Assembly (NCBI GenBank): GCA_903927615.1
Contig: CAIYNU010000025.1
Location: 1 to 58,660 of the forward strand
Length of the DNA: 58,660 nt
From: an uncultured Rhodospirillales bacterium
Lineage (GTDB): Bacteria; Pseudomonadota; Alphaproteobacteria; Azospirillales; Azospirillaceae
Reading direction: 5' to 3'
Positions 1-9,746 of this stretch are shown here, one piece after another (positions within the stretch are counted from its first letter, which is position 1; each line of letters begins with the position of its first letter). The position numbers and the translations under genes are program-made. The notes under the pieces are model-generated. The model saw only the letters and a list, made by a program, of their open reading frames with translations, did no database searches and was not told the origin of the DNA.

Positions 1-819
<819 letters not shown>

Positions 820-855
820 GTAAGTCCGTTTCGTCAGGTCAACTCAGGCACTGGA

Positions 856-903
856 GCTTGGGGGTTCGGGGGGGAATACCCTTGGACCCCCAGGCTTTTT
901 TTT
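856..903 (+). terminator. Rho-independent terminator after groEL
   Basis: A 12-bp stem (left arm 856-867, right arm 884-895, with two G-U pairs) is followed directly by eight T residues (896-903). It sits 37 bases after the groEL stop. The T run overlaps the end of the convergent diguanylate cyclase gene by two bases, so the structure separates the two transcripts. Confidence 0.8.
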
Positions 904-1621
904 AGCGGTGACCGCGTCGGCCGGGGCTGCGTTTCCCTTTATTGGCGTACATGGCGGCATCGGCCCGACGCAGGACCACCTCGGCGCGGTCGTCTGCGCC
1001 ATAGGGGCAACTGCCGGCGCTCAGGGTCAGAGGCAGGGTGTGGCCGTGCCAGGTGACGGTTTCGGCATTGAGTCGTTGGGCCAGAGCGGCGGCGCGCTCG
1101 GTGCCCAGTTCGGGGTCAATGCTGGTCAGCAGGACCGTGAATTCGTCGCCGCCCAGCCGTGCCACCACGTCCTGGCCACGGACCACGGTTGCCAGCACCG
1201 CGGCGAGTCGGCGCAACAGGGCGTCTCCGGCTTCATGGCCGAGGGTGTCGTTGATGGCCTTGAAGCCATCGACATCGATCATGACCAGCACGCCGCCCGC
1301 GGCCGGATCCCGTTGGGCATGGGCCAGTTCACGATGGAAGTGACTGAAAAAGCCGCGGCGATTGAGCAGCCCGGTCAACTCGTCGGTCATGGTCAGGGTT
1401 TCAAGATAGGCGATGCGCTCGGCCTGACTGGCGATGGTTTGCTGGGCCTCGGCGGCCCAAGCCAGCGCGTGGCTAAGGCGACGGCTTGGGCTGTCGCCGT
1501 TCGGGTCGAACAGAAAGGGTGGCAGGGGCGAAGAATCGCGGTTGTCACGAGCCGGCGACAGGGCGTCCAACCGCTCGGTCAAGCCAAAGACGGCGGTGGG
1601 GGCGTTGTCGTACGGGCTCAT
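902..1621 (-). CDS. Soluble diguanylate cyclase (GGDEF)
   Basis: A 239-residue protein predicted to make cyclic di-GMP from two GTP. The GGDEF domain fills residues 75-235: it opens with DELTGLLNRRGF, has the active-site GGDEF at 157-161, and has an intact RxxD product-inhibition site (R148 to D151) five residues before it, so feedback inhibition is expected. The first 70 residues have no membrane segment and no recognisable sensor domain, only a short helix (about 50-75) that could pair two subunits. The ATG at 1621 is chosen because GGAGA precedes it at good spacing; the longer open frame upstream to 1855 is proline/arginine-rich and looks non-coding. The gene is convergent with groEL. Confidence 0.93.
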   Translation of the reverse strand: MSPYDNAPTAVFGLTERLDALSPARDNRDSSPLPPFLFDPNGDSPSRRLSHALAWAAEAQQTIASQAERIAYLETLTMTDELTGLLNRRGFFSHFHRELAHAQRDPAAGGVLVMIDVDGFKAINDTLGHEAGDALLRRLAAVLATVVRGQDVVARLGGDEFTVLLTSIDPELGTERAAALAQRLNAETVTWHGHTLPLTLSAGSCPYGADDRAEVVLRRADAAMYANKGKRSPGRRGHR

Positions 1622-1934
1622 GGACGATCTCCGCTTGGCTATTAGGCCTGCTGCGGAGAAAAGCAAGGGGTATGCCAACCAGGCTAACTCTTTTGGATGA
1701 GCTGCCGTCGTGCAGATCCGGACGCCCCCGGCAGATTTCGCCGCGCTGGACCCGGCAACTCTTGCCGGCCCCCGGGAGAATCTGCCGAGCGGGGCTGGGG
1801 GCGGACAGACCGTCCGGGCGTCGCCCCCCTGACCCGTCGTGGTCCCGGCACCCAAGGGAACAAAGGTCGCGTCCGGTCGGAAGATGCCGTAGCATGCCGG
1901 GCCTCAACCGCCATCATCCCGGATCCGTCGTGCC
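1622..1934. other. Divergent intergenic region, no gene seen
   Basis: These 313 bases separate the leftward diguanylate cyclase from the rightward membrane protein and must hold both promoters. Several open frames cross it on both strands but have the low-complexity Pro/Arg/Gly composition of GC-rich antisense frames and no ribosome binding site. I see no tRNA, repeat or clear -35/-10 pair. Confidence 0.5.
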
Positions 1935-3923
1935 ATGACTGATGTCACTTTCCTTGCTGTCTTGGTCGTGGGATGCGGATTGATCGGGTGGCTGCCCTGC
2001 CGTCTGTTGTTACCGGCCGGCCGGGTTGCCGGGCGGGCGCTGGCGGCGCCGGTGCTTGGCTTCGCGCTGTTCGGCGTGGTGGCGACGGTGCTGTTTTGCT
2101 TCAATCTTCCGGCCGTCTGGCTGGCCGGGGTGTTCCTGGGGCTCGCTGCCGCCGGCCTGGGGTTGGCCGTGATGCGGCCGCCGGAACGGCCGGGGTCCGG
2201 GGGCTGGCTGCTGATCGCCGTGAGCGTGGGGGTGGGGCTGCTGTTGTTGCTGCCGAAATGGACCGGCGGTCCTCAGTTCTTTGTGTTCCAGGGGAATATC
2301 TGGGATCAGTTCAACTATCTGGCCAGAACCGTCAGCTATCGTGACTTCAGCTACGAACAGTTGATGGCGATTGACCATACGGCGCCTCTCATCAATAACT
2401 TTGCCGGCTTTGCCCGCGGCGAACTGTTCGCCCGACCGGCGGTCAGCATCGTTCATGCCGCGGTGTTGCCGTTCTCGGCCGAGCCGCCGACGCTGAATGC
2501 CTACGTCTTTATGACGTTCCTGCAACTGCTGACCTTTTTTGCGCTGGCTTTCGTCGCGGTGGCGGTCGCCGGCCGGTGTGCGCTGACCGCGGCGGTGCTG
2601 GCGGCGGCGCTGACCGTCGGGTTTTTCCTACAGTATGTCTTCGACATCAACGCCTGGAGCCAACTCGCGGGGATGCCCCTGATTCTGCTGGCGTCGGCCC
2701 TGGCTCTGCTGGTGCTGGACGCCGGGGATCGGCGAGGGGACGCCCCAGAGCTGCTCCGGGACGACATCCGTCTGGCCGGTGCGGCGGCGCTGGCGCTGGC
2801 CGCGACCTTGTATTATTACCCCGAGATCGTGCCGGTTTATCTGGTGCCCCTGGCCGGTGTGGCCGGGCTGGCCCTGGTGCCGGCGGCCGGACGGTCTGGG
2901 GCACTGGGTCGGGTCATGCTGCTGGCCGGAGCCGGATTGCTGGCGGTGGCGCTGACGGTGCCGTGTTGGCGGGGAACCACGGCCTTTCTGGGACTCCAAT
3001 TCAGCACCTCCATGGCCCAGTCGGTGGACTGGTTCCTCTATTTTCAGAGATACTTGGCGCCGGCCGATCTGACCGGTTTCTTTACGGTCGGCTATAAGAC
3101 CGGCCAATTCCCGGCGGACGGCCTTTGGCAGGCGGCCTTGTTCATGCCCATTGACTTTGTCACCGGGCTGGTGGGTCTCTATATGCTCCAGCCGCCGGTG
3201 GACCTGCCGTTGGTCGTGCGCGTGGTCTGGCGGCTGGCGGTGTTGGCGGCTTTGGGGTGTCTGCTGGTGCCGGCGGTGTCTGCGGCCCTGAAGCTGGCCT
3301 GGCGCGGCGGCGACCGGACCGCCCTGTTGCTGCGATTGGTGCTGCTGGCGCTGCTGATGCCGCTGCCGTTCGCGGTGTCGGGTAAGCTATGGGGAGCGGG
3401 CAAGGCCATCGCCATGATCGGCCCGTGCCTGTTCCTGCTGGTGGTGGTGCCGCTGTTGCGGTCCGGCGAGTCGCCGGCGCGGCGGGTGCCGGCTGTGATG
3501 TTCCTGGCCATCCAGCTTGGCTTCGGTCTGGCCCGGCCGCTGGCTGCGGCCCACCCCGACGGCATCCACTACGCCTTGCCCTATCCCAGTATTCAGCAGG
3601 CCGATACCAAGACCGGGTTGTCGTGGGACCTCCGACGCTGGGACGAAACGCTCCGGGCCTGTCACCGGATTGCCGTCGACACCGAAAACCCCTTTCTGGA
3701 GCGGTATGTTCAGTTGCACCTGACCGATCTGAACAGTGTGTGGTGGTCGGTGCGCCCGTTAAACGGCTATTTCGACCGTGGTCTGGTGCTGGGGCTTCAA
3801 CCGGCCCAAGGGGAGCCCGATTGCCTGGTGACCGATGGCGGCCGGTTGGCGCGCCCCTGGGCCGGTACGGTGATTGACCTGGCACGACCGGATGCCTCCG
3901 ACGGTAAAGCTCACCGGCGTTAG
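1935..3923 (+). CDS. Large polytopic membrane protein, GT-C glycosyltransferase-like
   Basis: A 662-residue integral inner-membrane protein with roughly a dozen hydrophobic segments spread over residues 1-530, and a hydrophilic C-terminal tail (about 530-662) likely to lie outside the cytoplasm. After the first three or four helices, at about residue 120, the loop has an acidic/aromatic motif WDQFNYLARTV, which resembles the first periplasmic loop of GT-C lipid-sugar-dependent glycosyltransferases; this similarity is by eye only. The tail contains SWDLRRWDETLRAC and WWSVRPLNGYFDRG. I do not recognise a named family and give no substrate. The gene stands alone between the divergent region and a 153-base gap. 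The start ATG at 1935 has only a weak ribosome binding site. Confidence 0.82.
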   Translation: MTDVTFLAVLVVGCGLIGWLPCRLLLPAGRVAGRALAAPVLGFALFGVVATVLFCFNLPAVWLAGVFLGLAAAGLGLAVMRPPERPGSGGWLLIAVSVGVGLLLLLPKWTGGPQFFVFQGNIWDQFNYLARTVSYRDFSYEQLMAIDHTAPLINNFAGFARGELFARPAVSIVHAAVLPFSAEPPTLNAYVFMTFLQLLTFFALAFVAVAVAGRCALTAAVLAAALTVGFFLQYVFDINAWSQLAGMPLILLASALALLVLDAGDRRGDAPELLRDDIRLAGAAALALAATLYYYPEIVPVYLVPLAGVAGLALVPAAGRSGALGRVMLLAGAGLLAVALTVPCWRGTTAFLGLQFSTSMAQSVDWFLYFQRYLAPADLTGFFTVGYKTGQFPADGLWQAALFMPIDFVTGLVGLYMLQPPVDLPLVVRVVWRLAVLAALGCLLVPAVSAALKLAWRGGDRTALLLRLVLLALLMPLPFAVSGKLWGAGKAIAMIGPCLFLLVVVPLLRSGESPARRVPAVMFLAIQLGFGLARPLAAAHPDGIHYALPYPSIQQADTKTGLSWDLRRWDETLRACHRIAVDTENPFLERYVQLHLTDLNSVWWSVRPLNGYFDRGLVLGLQPAQGEPDCLVTDGGRLARPWAGTVIDLARPDASDGKAHRR

Positions 3924-4076
3924 GAGGCCCGCCGCCCAGACCTCTTGACGGCCGCCTGAATCTCGACATCGGCGACGATTTGGCCTATCGATTCACTTGG
4001 GAACCGCCACAAACCACAAGCGCGGACGGATAACGCAGCCGCCGGGGCGAGACCTGATCAAGAGGAAGGGGCAAAT

Positions 4077-4544
4077 ATGGTCAAGACGATCCAGTTGGTC
4101 ATAGGGCTTGTGATACTCGTTATGGCGACGCTGGCGCCGGCTTCAGCCCAGGAGTTCGCAAGCAAGGACGAGGCCAAGGCGCTGGTCGAAAAGGCGGCCG
4201 CGTATTATCGCGCCAATGGCAAGGACAAGGCTATCGCCGAATTCAACAATCCGAAGGGGGCGTTCATTGATCGCGATCTTTACATCGTGATGGCCACTCT
4301 GTCCGATGGGGTCCGGCTCGCCCACGGCGCCAACCCCAAGATGATCGGCAAGTCGTTACTGGAGTTCAAGGATGTCACAGGCAAGGCCTATGGTGCGGAC
4401 ATTCTTGAGATTGCCAAGACTCAGGGCAGCGGTTGGGTTGACTACAAATTTTCCAATCCGCTGACCAAAAAGATTTCCAATAAGACCAGCTATGTCTTGA
4501 AAGTGGACGACTTCTTGATTTTCTGCGGCGCTTATACCAAGTAG
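4077..4544 (+). CDS. Periplasmic single-Cache domain protein
   Basis: A 155-residue secreted protein with a signal peptide at 1-24 (cleavage near ASAQ-EF). The remainder matches the single Cache (sCache_2) sensory fold in the way seen in free-standing periplasmic versions: KDEAKALVEKAAAYYRANG, then FIDRDLYIVMATLSDGVRLAHG, then the closing strand pattern GSGWVDYKFSNP and SYVLKVDDFLIFCGAY. Cache domains normally bind small ligands ahead of a chemoreceptor or kinase; here there is no membrane anchor or output domain, so it may be a soluble binding protein. A good AGGAAGGGG site lies 7 bases before the ATG. The neighbouring genes do not suggest a partner. Confidence 0.85.
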   Translation: MVKTIQLVIGLVILVMATLAPASAQEFASKDEAKALVEKAAAYYRANGKDKAIAEFNNPKGAFIDRDLYIVMATLSDGVRLAHGANPKMIGKSLLEFKDVTGKAYGADILEIAKTQGSGWVDYKFSNPLTKKISNKTSYVLKVDDFLIFCGAYTK

Positions 4545-4716
4545 CGCTGTGGTGGCAGGGGGCGTCGGCCCTTCCGGTGTGAAACAATGGAACGAGCGGC
4601 GGGTGTCCCCCACATCCGTCATGGACCCCGATCACGGGGCGCGGTATTCCTGGGGTGGTGAGACCAAACGCCGCTGCTCCGGAACCGGGGTGGCGGGGTG
4701 CGTAGTTGGAGGGTTC

Positions 4717-6408
4717 ATGGTTCGCTCGCATATCCGTACTTGTGCGGCCGCCGTCGTCGCGATCGGGCTGGTGGCCGGGTCGACCGAGGCATCGGCCCAG
4801 ACCGCGGCGCCGTCGGTGGTTACGGCCGAGTCGGCCGCGGCCCTAGCCGAGTCTATCGACGCCGGGCTGCGTCAGTGGTTCCCGGCCACCGGCGCAACCA
4901 CTGACTACCAATGGGATGGCACGGCCAAGGCAACCGCAGTCGGCGATCATTACGACGTGGACTTGCCGTCGCTGCGCATTGCCGGTCACGATGGCAGCCG
5001 GTTTGTGGTGGGCGTGGTCAAGCTGGCACTCACGCCCGAAGCCGGCGGCTTGTTGGGGGTGGGGATCACGCTGCCTTCGCCCATGAGTTTGCTCGCCGCC
5101 GATGGCTCGCCCGATGGCGACTTCACCATCGGTACGCAGCACTTCTCGGGCCTGTGGTTGCCGGCACTGGGGACTTTCGTTAAAATTGACGGCCGTTACG
5201 GTGACTTACGGGCGGCCTCACCCAAGGACAGTTCGCGGCTTGCGATTGGCGAGGTTACCATCCACACGGATCTGGCCGAAGCCCCCGCGGGCCGTTGGAC
5301 CGGGCCGAGCGCCCTGGGGGTCAGCAAGCTGGATCTGATCGACGAGCATGGCGTTCAAATCGTGCATCTCGGTGGCTTTGCCTTGTCCGCGACGGTCACG
5401 GGCATGGACCTGAAGGCCGCCGTCGCGCTCGGTCGCGAGGGCAAGGGTCTGGACGATCTGAAGCAGGCCATCGCGCTTGGCGATCAGTTGACCGGCAACG
5501 CCGAGACCGCGGACGGCAAGGTGGCCAAGGAAGAGGAGGCCAAGGCCGGCAAGGACGAAGAGGCCAAGGCCGGCAAGGAAGGCCAGGATGAGGCGCAGTC
5601 GGCCGAGGAGGCCAAGGACACGGTTCGTCGTCTGACCCTGATCCAGGATTTGTTGACCGGTATTGCCGCCAAGTTGGAGCTTAGTGATCTGGCGGTGACG
5701 GCCTCTGCCGAAAGCGGCACCGTGACCCTCGGCCATGTCGGGATTCAAGGCGGGATTCAGCGGGATCAAGGGCAATCGACCGTGACGGTCGGCTATGACC
5801 ATGACGGCCTCAAGCTGGCGTTCGCGACGGTGCCTCAGAATCTCCTGCCCCAGAAGGTGGAATTCCTGATTGACCTGGCCAATCTGCCGACCGGTAAGCT
5901 GATGTCGGTTTTGCAGAAACTGGAAGTGGCTAAGGCGGCCGGTAACGAAAAGAGTGTGGAAGACGCTAACCGGGAACTGGCGGAAAGCTTCTATCAGCCC
6001 GGCATCCGTCTGAGTGTCAAGTCGTTGCATGTGGAGACGCCGGCCGCGGCGGTCAAGCTGGAGGGCGAGGCGCGCCTGGACAGTGCGGCAGCACGGGGAG
6101 CGGTGGCCGGTTTCGACATGGTCTTGCGCGGTCTTGATGCTCTGACCAAACAGCTTCAACCGGCTCCGGGTGCCAAACCGGATGAAGAGACCCAGAACGT
6201 CCTGGCCGTGCTGGCCATGCTTCAGGTCATGGGGGCTCCGGGCAAGGACCAGAGCGGTAACGACACTCGGACCTACAAGTTGCAAATGACGTCCGAAGGC
6301 AAGGTGCTGCTGAACGGCGCGGACCTGACCGCCATGGTTCAGTTGGGCCAACCGCAGGATGCGACGCCGACGGCCCCGGGCGCGGCGCCCAAACCTGCGG
6401 CCCCGTGA
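4717..6408 (+). CDS. Exported protein of unknown function
   Basis: A 563-residue protein with a Sec signal peptide at 1-26 (MVRSHIRTCAAAVV to ASAQT). The mature part is rich in short beta-strand patterns and acidic residues, with a low-complexity charged linker near residues 270-290 in which the unit EEAKAGK is repeated twice and gives way to a short helix. It may be a periplasmic beta-sheet protein of the loosely defined YdgA/DUF945 type, but this is a weak resemblance. The ATG at 4717 is preferred over the upstream ATG at 4549 because GGAGGG lies just before it and a signal peptide begins there. No enzyme motif was seen. Confidence 0.8.
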   Translation: MVRSHIRTCAAAVVAIGLVAGSTEASAQTAAPSVVTAESAAALAESIDAGLRQWFPATGATTDYQWDGTAKATAVGDHYDVDLPSLRIAGHDGSRFVVGVVKLALTPEAGGLLGVGITLPSPMSLLAADGSPDGDFTIGTQHFSGLWLPALGTFVKIDGRYGDLRAASPKDSSRLAIGEVTIHTDLAEAPAGRWTGPSALGVSKLDLIDEHGVQIVHLGGFALSATVTGMDLKAAVALGREGKGLDDLKQAIALGDQLTGNAETADGKVAKEEEAKAGKDEEAKAGKEGQDEAQSAEEAKDTVRRLTLIQDLLTGIAAKLELSDLAVTASAESGTVTLGHVGIQGGIQRDQGQSTVTVGYDHDGLKLAFATVPQNLLPQKVEFLIDLANLPTGKLMSVLQKLEVAKAAGNEKSVEDANRELAESFYQPGIRLSVKSLHVETPAAAVKLEGEARLDSAAARGAVAGFDMVLRGLDALTKQLQPAPGAKPDEETQNVLAVLAMLQVMGAPGKDQSGNDTRTYKLQMTSEGKVLLNGADLTAMVQLGQPQDATPTAPGAAPKPAAP

Positions 6409-6453
6409 GCTGACCGCGCAGAGTCCACACTGATATCATGATGACCTGATGTC

Positions 6454-6488
6454 GAAGGCCGGGAGGGTTGCAAGCCTTTCCGGCCTTC
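6454..6488 (+). terminator. Stem-loop between the exported protein and htpG
   Basis: Left arm 6454-6462 and right arm 6480-6488 pair over nine bases (GAAGGCCGG with CCGGCCTTC). A T run does not follow, so it may be a weak or Rho-assisted terminator, or an mRNA-protecting hairpin. It lies 45 bases after the stop codon of the exported-protein gene. Confidence 0.4.
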
Positions 6489-6549
6489 CTCATATCTGGC
6501 GGCAGACTTTCATCCCCTCACTTCACCGCAATTGGGAAGGTAATCACTG

Positions 6550-8421
6550 ATGACCGAAGAACGGCTCAGCTTTCAGGCCGAGGTCAGCCGGCTGCTCGAC
6601 ATCGTGGCGCACTCGCTCTACAGCGAAAAGGAAGTTTTTCTCCGGGAACTGGTGTCCAACGCCTCCGACGCCTGCGACCGCCTGCGCTATGCCGCGTTGA
6701 CTGCGCCAGAACTGTCCGCTGACGATCCCAACCTGGCCATCACCCTGCTGGCCGACAAGGATGCGCGGACACTGGAGGTTTCGGACAACGGCATCGGCAT
6801 GAATCGCGTCGATCTGGTGGAAAATCTGGGCACCATCGCGCGCTCCGGCACCGCCGAATTCATGAACCGGCTGACCGGCGACGATAAAAAAGACCTGGGG
6901 CTGATCGGTCAGTTCGGCGTCGGCTTTTATTCGGCATTCATGGTGGCCGAGCGGGTCGAGGTCTTTACCCGCAAGGCGGGGGATAGTCACGGCTGGCATT
7001 GGAGTTCCGATGGCCGCGGCGAGTTCACCGTCGGCGAGGCGGAAGGGGTGTTGCCGCGCGGGACACGGGTGATTTTGCACATGCGGGCCGGCGAGGATGA
7101 GTTTCTGGAAGAATTCCGCCTGGGCGCCATCATCCGCAAATACTCCGACCATATAGCCCTGCCGATCCGGTTCGGGACGGGCGAGGAGGCCAAGACCCTC
7201 AACCGGGCTTCGGCGTTGTGGACCCGATCCAAGACCGAGATCACCGAAGAACAGTACAAGGAATTTTATCACCATGTCGGCCATTCGTTCGACGAGCCAT
7301 GGCTGACGATTCACTGGCGGGCCGAAGGCAAGATCGAATACACCAGTTTGCTGTTTGTGCCGGCGACCAAGCCCTTCGACCTGTTCGATCCCAAGCGGGC
7401 TCACCGGGTCAAACTCTATGTCCGTCGGGTGTTCATCACCGAGGGCGTCGAGGGTTTGTTGCCGCCCTATCTGCGCTTCCTGCGCGGCGTGGTCGACAGC
7501 GAGGACCTGCCGCTCAATGTCAGCCGTGAGATGCTTCAGAACAATCCGATGGTGGCCAAGATCAAGAGCGGCCTGACCCGTCGGGTATTGACCGATCTGG
7601 CTCGGAAAGCGGAAGAGGATGCCGCAGCCTACGCGACCTTCTGGACCAATTTTGGCGCGGTGATCAAGGAAGGCCTGTACGAGGACTTCGAACATCGGGA
7701 CAATCTTTTCAAGCTGTTGCGCTTCAACACCAGTCAGGGCGATGGCCTGGTTTCCCTTGACGACTATCTGGGGCGTCTGAAGGAGGGCCAGGAGGATATT
7801 TTCGTCATTCAGGGTGATGACCGTGACGGTCTGCTGTCGAGTCCCCAGCTCGAAGGTTTCAAGGCCCGGGGGGTCGAGGTGCTGCTGCTGACCGATCCGG
7901 TCGATGAGTTCTGGGTGTCGGCGGTAGGGACCTACAAGGATAAGAAGTTCAAGTCGGTGACGCGCGGCGGCCTCGATCTCGGCAAGATCAAGGCTGACGA
8001 CAAGGTCGAGACCCCTGACAAACCCAAGGCCACGGAAGGCGAACTGGCAACCCTGGTGGCGCTTTTCAAAACCACACTGGGCACCCAGGTCAAAGATGTC
8101 CGGCCATCGGAACGTCTGACCGACAGCGCGGTCTGCCTGATCGCCGATGAAGGCGATATGGACATGCATCTGGAGCGCATCCTGCGCCAGCACAAGCAAC
8201 TCACCGCCACCGCCACCCGCATTCTCGAACTCAATCCCGGCCATTCGTTGATCCGGCGTCTGGCGGTCCAGGCCGCCGAACCCGGAGCGTCGGAGCGCCT
8301 GGCCGATGTCGCCTGGCTGTTGCTGGACCAGGCGCGCATCGTCGAGGGGGAACAGGTTGCCGATCCGGTGGCGTTTGCCCGGCGATTCGCCAGTTTGATG
8401 GAGAAAGGGTTGCTCGGGTGA
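6550..8421 (+). CDS. htpG: Molecular chaperone HtpG (Hsp90)
   Basis: A 623-residue cytoplasmic Hsp90, the ATP-dependent clamp chaperone. The N-terminal GHKL ATPase has the expected motifs in order: ELVSNASDACDRL (N box) near residue 33, DNGIGM near 80, and the lid/G2 motif GQFGVGFYSAFMVA near 120. The middle domain includes PLNVSREMLQ with its conserved catalytic-loop arginine, and the C-terminal dimerisation domain is complete. The length matches bacterial HtpG. GGGAAGG precedes the ATG. The stop codon overlaps the GTG of the following hydrolase gene, so the two are probably co-translated. Confidence 0.98.
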   Translation: MTEERLSFQAEVSRLLDIVAHSLYSEKEVFLRELVSNASDACDRLRYAALTAPELSADDPNLAITLLADKDARTLEVSDNGIGMNRVDLVENLGTIARSGTAEFMNRLTGDDKKDLGLIGQFGVGFYSAFMVAERVEVFTRKAGDSHGWHWSSDGRGEFTVGEAEGVLPRGTRVILHMRAGEDEFLEEFRLGAIIRKYSDHIALPIRFGTGEEAKTLNRASALWTRSKTEITEEQYKEFYHHVGHSFDEPWLTIHWRAEGKIEYTSLLFVPATKPFDLFDPKRAHRVKLYVRRVFITEGVEGLLPPYLRFLRGVVDSEDLPLNVSREMLQNNPMVAKIKSGLTRRVLTDLARKAEEDAAAYATFWTNFGAVIKEGLYEDFEHRDNLFKLLRFNTSQGDGLVSLDDYLGRLKEGQEDIFVIQGDDRDGLLSSPQLEGFKARGVEVLLLTDPVDEFWVSAVGTYKDKKFKSVTRGGLDLGKIKADDKVETPDKPKATEGELATLVALFKTTLGTQVKDVRPSERLTDSAVCLIADEGDMDMHLERILRQHKQLTATATRILELNPGHSLIRRLAVQAAEPGASERLADVAWLLLDQARIVEGEQVADPVAFARRFASLMEKGLLG

Positions 8422-9485
8422 TCGGTGACGCCCGCCGGCAGGGGGCTTTGCCCCCTGCGTCCCCGCTCAAGACTCGGGGCCGCTGGAACCCGATTTCGGT
8501 TCTGATGGTGGCCATGACCCTGCTGGCTTGGGGTGGCGAGGCCGCGGCCGGGCCGGGGCCGGGTGGGGCGGTCCTGGGGACGCTCGAAACCCCCGATGGC
8601 GGGCAGCTTCGTCATGCCTGGTGGCCGGCGGCGGTTCCCCGCGGAACCGTCGTCCTGCTGCCCGGTTATGGCGAGAACCTCGAACAGGACCAGGAGATTG
8701 CGAACGACTGGGTCACGCGCGGCTATCAAGTGTTCGCCCTGGACTGGCGAGGCCAGGGCCTGTCCAGTCGCTTTCTGAGCAACCGGCAGAAGGGCTACGT
8801 TCCCGACTACGGGGTCCATGTCGCGGACCTGACCCAGTGGCTCGGAACCGTGGTCAAACCCCATGAAGTCGGCCCGACGGTCCTGCTCGCGCAGTCCATG
8901 GGCGGGCTGATTGCCTTGCGTTTCTTGCTGGAACAACCCAATCGCTTTGCGGCGGTGATGTTATCGTCGCCGATGGTTGACCTCAATACCGATCCCTGGC
9001 CCCGGTTTCTGGCCGAAATGATAGCGCGAATTGCGGTTGCCTTCGGCTTTTCCCACAGCTACGCCTTCGGTCAGGGGGATTACGATCCGGCGGTGGACGG
9101 GGCCTTTGACGGCAACCCGTTGACCGGGGACCCGGTACGATTCGGGCGGATCCATGACGCCTGGATCACCAATCCCGACTTGATCGTGGGGGGCGTCACC
9201 TTTGGTTGGTTGGTGGCCTCCTTCCGTGCTCAGGCGGTGGTCGCGATTCCCGGTGCCCTCCAGGATGTTCGGGTGCCGGTTCTGCTCCTGGTCGCTCCGG
9301 ACGACCGTCTGGTGCCGGCCGACACCCAGGTTATGGTGTGCCGTCGACTCCATGATTGCGCTGTCGCCCGCTATCCCGAAGCCCGCCATGATCTCTTGGC
9401 TGAACGGAACGACATTCGCGGTCGGGTCTGGCAGTCCATCGACGCCTTTCTCGCCCGAGCCCTGGCCAGTCCCGGCCGGCCGTAA
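8418..9485 (+). CDS. Exported alpha/beta hydrolase (lysophospholipase-like)
   Basis: A 355-residue serine hydrolase of the Hydrolase_4/PldB group. The nucleophile elbow is AQSMGGL (about residue 160), in which the first Gly of GxSxG is Ala; the likely acid is in VAPDDRLVPAD and the His in EARHDLLAE near the C-terminus. The oxyanion region is LLPGYGENLEQD, followed by the DWRGQGLSS motif typical of monoglyceride/lysophospholipid lipases. Residues 20-45 look like a signal peptide with a positively charged n-region. The start is uncertain: GTG 8418 overlaps the htpG stop (GTGA), but a perfect hairpin (8438-8458) lies inside this early segment and ATG 8505 is an alternative. Substrate is unknown. 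Confidence 0.85.
   Translation: MIGDARRQGALPPASPLKTRGRWNPISVLMVAMTLLAWGGEAAAGPGPGGAVLGTLETPDGGQLRHAWWPAAVPRGTVVLLPGYGENLEQDQEIANDWVTRGYQVFALDWRGQGLSSRFLSNRQKGYVPDYGVHVADLTQWLGTVVKPHEVGPTVLLAQSMGGLIALRFLLEQPNRFAAVMLSSPMVDLNTDPWPRFLAEMIARIAVAFGFSHSYAFGQGDYDPAVDGAFDGNPLTGDPVRFGRIHDAWITNPDLIVGGVTFGWLVASFRAQAVVAIPGALQDVRVPVLLLVAPDDRLVPADTQVMVCRRLHDCAVARYPEARHDLLAERNDIRGRVWQSIDAFLARALASPGRP
8438..8458. repeat. Perfect 9-bp palindrome with 3-base loop at the start of the hydrolase gene
   Basis: GCAGGGGGC, TTT, GCCCCCTGC form a perfect hairpin. It lies just after the htpG stop and inside the first codons of the hydrolase if translation begins at GTG 8418. This type of G-run palindrome is often dispersed in GC-rich alphaproteobacterial genomes; copy number cannot be judged from one window. 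Confidence 0.7.
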
Positions 9486-9596
9486 AGAATCGTGCGGGAC
9501 TATCCCCGCCCGAACACCGCTGCCGTGCAGCCAGCTCTGGCGGCCGCCGTTTTCCGAGAAAACTGACTGAACTTATCTCGTCTCTCGCATCGCCAC

Positions 9597-9627
9597 CGCC
9601 TTCCCTGAGCCTTGTTCAGGGAAGGCG
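9597..9627. other. 12-bp perfect hairpin, possible terminator
   Basis: Arms 9597-9608 and 9616-9627 (CGCCTTCCCTGA with TCAGGGAAGGCG) flank a 7-base loop. There is no T run after it on either strand. It lies between the hydrolase and the XRE regulator and could end the htpG transcript or act in the regulator's leader. Confidence 0.55.
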
Positions 9628-9746
9628 CCGATGTGTGGGGAATAAGATGTTCATCAAGTTCGATCACAAACGGTTGCAGCGGATTGCTTTTTATGGCTAG
9701 GGTTCTGCGGTATTGAGTTATGTCCCTGAGCGGTTCGAGGGAAAAG

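Noticed and set aside
6544-8244. Long antisense open frame opposite htpG
   Set aside because: It mirrors HtpG codons in a GC-rich gene, has no ribosome binding site and no family motif.
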